A DNA stretch of 64,000 bases from NCBI GenBank assembly GCA_018806985.1, contig JADANN010000166.1, positions 62,001 through 126,000 of the forward strand. Direction: 5' to 3'. The first letter of the stretch is position 1. Each line of letters starts with the position of its first letter. This stretch comes from Angiostrongylus vasorum. Lineage: Eukaryota > Nematoda > Chromadorea > Rhabditida > Metastrongylidae. This document shows positions 61,701-64,000 of this stretch, one piece after another. Under the pieces are notes generated by a model that did no database searches, had not been told where the DNA came from, and saw nothing but the letters and a program-made list of their open reading frames with translations. Made by a program: the position numbers and the translations under genes.

Positions 61701-63915
61701 AAAACAAAAACAAAAAGACTCACTCGTTCTCGTTGCTGACACTTATGCGCGTGTAATAGTAAGACAAGTTGTTGTTGAATCAGTTTCCGCTTCTCGGGAT
61801 CTTGAGTTCCTGGTGTTAAAGGTGTTCCTGCGGTTCGTTGTGTGGGTTGAGATCCTGGTGTGTTTTGTAAGTTATGGGAATGAGATTGTTGACTTGACGG
61901 AGGCGCACCATTCGGCATTTGCATTACACCCTAAAATCAATTATTTTTCATGAATCAATCTCAGACTAGAATTTTCATGGAATAGAATGGTGGACAAGGT
62001 GTTCATTACCTCGGGTTGGGCATGCGTATAAATACCACGGATATACAAATTCACAAAAAACCACTTCATAGGAAATACTTTTACAAAAGCAACAACCTAC
62101 CGAAGGTTGTTGTGACGGTCCACTCGTGACTGGGGCCCGATTGGCCATTTGATGTGGTCCATTCGATTGTGATGGGTCCATCATTATCATCTACACCACA
62201 AATCATCAAAGGGGAAACAATTTAAACAAAACTTGTTAGCGGTCAGACGGATTCAAATCTCACCGTCGGTCCCTGTGGTGGACCCGGATGCCCAGGCATC
62301 ATTCCAGGATATGGCTGTCTGTTCATAAAACCCTTAAATCAAAATGATTCTCGGCAAACTACAACAAAAACGAAGTGCGAACACCAACTAAAGGTGTTCG
62401 CAATGAAAGCTAAGGAATCTTAAAAGGGTTCTACGAACAAATAGTTTATTTAGGGGTAAAAGTAATCAAGCACCTGAGGTGGAGCTCCGCCCATGAATTG
62501 CTCGGGTCTTTGACCTTGAAATGGTGCATTAGGATTGAAGGGTTGCTCTATCATTCCAGGATGCCGCATCATACCCTGCATCATTTGTGCTGGCATGCCT
62601 GTAAATAATGGAAAACAATCCGAGCACAAAATGGTAGTACGAGTAAAAGCAAAAGCAAAAGTTGTGAGCAAACAGAACGAATCCAAAGACAAGCACAGTG
62701 CTGTTACACAGTGGGGCATAACAATCTATAAAACTGGAATTACTACCAAATAAAGATTACGACGAGAAGCCCGATAGTTAACGATAACGAAAGCTACCTG
62801 GCCGACCAGGAGGGGGCATCTGCGGTCCACGTTGCATATGTGCTCCATTCATGATACCGCCTCTAGGTATACCTTGCCCACGACCTTGTCCGGGATAAGG
62901 TATCTGGATTATCTTGTTCAAAAAAAAGAAAAAATTCCAACGTCTAATTGCTAACAGAAACTGTCAAACAAACTAAAACGACATAGCTTTTTGATCCACT
63001 TTCATCAAAACTTCGCAGAAGTAGTCAATATCTTCTTCGATCTTTAAGCAAACACCAGATTGAAAAGAAGACTGATTCGGCTTTGAAGAAGATGAAGACG
63101 TTGCAACGTTAGCCGAATTAATCTTATCAACCTCGTGTCTGCTTAACAATCCAAGAAGGTATTAAAAAAATAAATAAACCTGATGTTTACAATCATTGAA
63201 GATATCAGGGGAGTGATAAATGGCGAAACAAACCTGATTCGGAGCACCCTGAGGTGTGTATTGCCCAGGATAACCACGCATTTGGCCTTGTGGTCCACCC
63301 GTCATCATTGGTTGGCCATATTGCGATTGTTGGGAGATTTGTATACCTTCGTACATAACAGGTCCTTGTCCTGGAGCTCTCATTGGACCTCCTGAAGGAG
63401 CACCAGGCGGCCCACCAGGAGAGGGCCCGGGGCCGCCCGCCCCCCGCCCTGCTCCACTCATACCCATACTGGCATTTGGAGGAGACATCATTGTTGCACC
63501 GGTCATTGGACTCCTGTAAATAAAAGGTGCTCCACAATGAAGGAAATCTATAAGGAATAAATTCTCTAAACAGGGCTGTGTAGATCGAAAAAAGATACCT
63601 CGTATTGAAATTGTTCGCTGTTGATGCTGCAGAAAACGCAGGTCGTGGTGAATTGTTCGCTGCAGGACCTTGTGTCTGGGTCATCAGTAATTCCTAAAAT
63701 AATCAGCTTGAAGAACACTTCAGTTTTCATTCCAGATAATGAGCACAACGCAGCTGTACAATGGAAACAACTTCAATGTTCTAAAGCTACCCTACTTGTA
63801 GAACAGACTGTTGTTGACCACCGCTTTGGGAAGCCTGCCCTCCCGTTTGTACCCCACCGGCTTGACCATATCCTGTCGGCGCTATTTGACCAGAAACTGA
63901 TGATTGTGACGTAGT
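50127..63915 (-). CDS. cbp-1: CBP/p300 histone acetyltransferase, 27 exons visible, N-terminus outside
   Basis: This is the nematode CBP/p300 orthologue, a nuclear transcriptional co-activator that acetylates histones and other proteins. Exons, 5' to 3': 63796..63915, 63599..63693, 63234..63513, 62798..62903, 62474..62598, 62264..62332, 62101..62190, 61724..61930, 61190..61418, 59031..61100, 58137..58259, 57577..57692, 57307..57450, 57114..57209, 56909..57032, 56762..56836, 56606..56691, 56436..56537, 56143..56263, 54851..55014, 54318..54435, 54053..54178, 53663..53975, 51477..51574, 50875..51397, 50346..50797, 50127..50216 (stop TGA 50129-50127). They total 6262 nt, about 2086 residues, close to the full C. 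elegans protein. Domains in order: Gly/Pro/Met/Gln-rich N-terminus, TAZ1, KIX, bromodomain, RING/PHD, HAT, ZZ, TAZ2, Gln-rich tail with an NCBD-like helix. Phases agree at every junction except after exon 59031-61100, where an A6 run makes the exon one base too long. One intron (57451-57576) fits only as GC-AG. The first coding exons lie right of the window. Confidence 0.98.
50717..50780. repeat. CAA/CAG glutamine repeat in cbp-1
   Basis: Mixed CAA and CAG codons on the minus strand, split by a Pro-Ala-Pro interruption. Its translations on other frames (poly-Cys, poly-Leu, poly-Val) are artefacts. Confidence 0.95.
51066..51140. repeat. CAA/CAG glutamine repeat in cbp-1
   Basis: The longest Gln run in the window, about 25 codons, CAA and CAG interspersed. 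Confidence 0.95.
51222..51263. repeat. CAA/CAG glutamine repeat in cbp-1
   Basis: A third Gln run of about 14 codons, same exon as the previous one. Confidence 0.95.
51575..53662. other. cbp-1 intron with (AT)n run
   Basis: A 2.1 kb intron between TAZ2 and the C-terminal exons. It holds a perfect (AT)n array at 52669-52736 (68 bp) and otherwise AT-rich sequence with no exon recognised. Confidence 0.85.
52669..52736. repeat. (AT)34 microsatellite
   Basis: Uninterrupted AT dinucleotide array of 68 bp. Confidence 0.97.
53663..54435 (-). CDS. cbp-1: cbp-1 ZZ and TAZ2 exons
   Basis: Exons 54318..54435 and 54053..54178 form the ZZ finger ([24 protein letters not shown]). Exon 53663..53975 is TAZ2 ([49 protein letters not shown]). 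Confidence 0.97.
54851..58259 (-). CDS. cbp-1: cbp-1 RING/PHD end and HAT domain exons
   Basis: Ten exons (58137..58259 down to 54851..55014). The HAT core shows [51 protein letters not shown] and DWYKKML; the Trp and Tyr of these last two match p300 Trp1436 and Tyr1467, which act in catalysis and substrate binding. A Lys-rich autoacetylation-type loop lies in 56143..56537 ([16 protein letters not shown]). The C-terminal HAT part has [19 protein letters not shown] and [10 protein letters not shown]. Confidence 0.97.
55015..56142. other. cbp-1 intron inside the HAT domain
   Basis: A 1.1 kb intron; no recognised repeat or additional exon. Confidence 0.7.
59031..61100 (-). CDS. cbp-1: cbp-1 large exon: KIX, bromodomain, start of RING/PHD
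   Basis: A 2070 nt exon. KIX lies at about 60445-60680 ([20 protein letters not shown] through [16 protein letters not shown]). The bromodomain lies at about 59380-59690, with the acetyl-lysine Asn in [13 protein letters not shown]. The zinc-binding RING/PHD starts near 59230 ([17 protein letters not shown]). The exon ends in GACAAAAAAG|GTTAGA; with six A it leaves phase 1, but the next exon needs phase 0. Confidence 0.97.
61190..61930 (-). CDS. cbp-1: cbp-1 TAZ1 zinc finger exons
   Basis: Exon 61724..61930 ends with the first TAZ1 helix ([18 protein letters not shown]), and exon 61190..61418 carries the remaining ligands ([36 protein letters not shown]). TAZ1 binds transactivation domains in CBP/p300. 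Confidence 0.97.
62101..63915 (-). CDS. cbp-1: cbp-1 N-terminal low-complexity exons
   Basis: Seven exons (63796..63915, 63599..63693, 63234..63513, 62798..62903, 62474..62598, 62264..62332, 62101..62190) encode a Gly/Pro/Met/Gln-rich disordered region. Conservation with other species is weak here; support comes from consistent phases and TTTACAG-type acceptors. Small introns separate them. Confidence 0.88.
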
Positions 63916-64000
63916 CTGAATGGATCCTTACAAACACTGAGAACATGGAAACTACTAGTCAAGAATAAGGGAAGAAAAAGATATGCTAACATTTTTCTGA

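Noticed and set aside
1..64000. CRISPR arrays, rRNA genes, prokaryotic operons
   Set aside because: None seen; the repeats are dispersed eukaryotic elements, not regularly spaced arrays.

Overview
This is nuclear DNA from a rhabditid nematode, probably a strongylid (hookworm or trichostrongyle-like). The evidence is spliced genes with compact nematode introns ending in TTTCAG-type acceptors, clear orthologues of worm genes, an RTE-type retrotransposon, mariner relics, and many copies of short elements with tRNA-like promoter boxes. No bacterial, CRISPR or viral content was seen. The species assignment is an inference.

Layout. All three large genes lie on the minus strand. At the left edge (653-2770) are the first three coding exons of rep-1 (Rab escort protein); its remaining exons lie outside the window. 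From 3687 to 35044 is a 31 kb, 13-exon gene for a USP30-type deubiquitinase with an N-terminal membrane anchor. Almost none of its exons stand out as ORFs; they were joined by conserved residues, splice sites and intron phase. A possible poly(A) signal sits 111 bp before the rep-1 start, so USP30 and rep-1 may form an operon. From 50127 to the right edge is cbp-1 (CBP/p300 acetyltransferase): 27 exons are visible, covering TAZ1, KIX, bromodomain, RING/PHD, HAT, ZZ, TAZ2 and the glutamine-rich C-terminus. Only its extreme N-terminus is missing.

Nested and intergenic DNA. A plus-strand gene for a secreted protein with about 13 four-cysteine modules (ABU/PQN, DUF1096-like) lies inside the 9.7 kb ninth intron of USP30, next to two RTE fragments and a long inverted repeat. 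The 15 kb between USP30 and cbp-1 holds mostly repeats plus two decayed coding-like segments (38.5 kb and 47.5 kb). Three SINE-like families (called A, B and C here) and one longer unclassified repeat (called R5) recur throughout, often in introns; one SINE A ends 73 bp from the USP30 start codon.

Sequence quality. Three genes each need a one-base correction to stay in frame: a C4 run in the cysteine-rich gene, an A6 run in cbp-1, and a missing G at a USP30 splice donor. This pattern suggests assembly indels rather than three broken genes. One cbp-1 intron instead looks like a true GC-AG intron.

Functionally the genes are housekeeping: prenylation of Rab GTPases, deubiquitination at the mitochondrial outer membrane, transcriptional co-activation by acetylation, and probably cuticle or pharyngeal lining material. 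No new multi-gene system was found. The most unusual points are the gene architecture, the USP30 catalytic-site difference, and the uncharacterised repeats.
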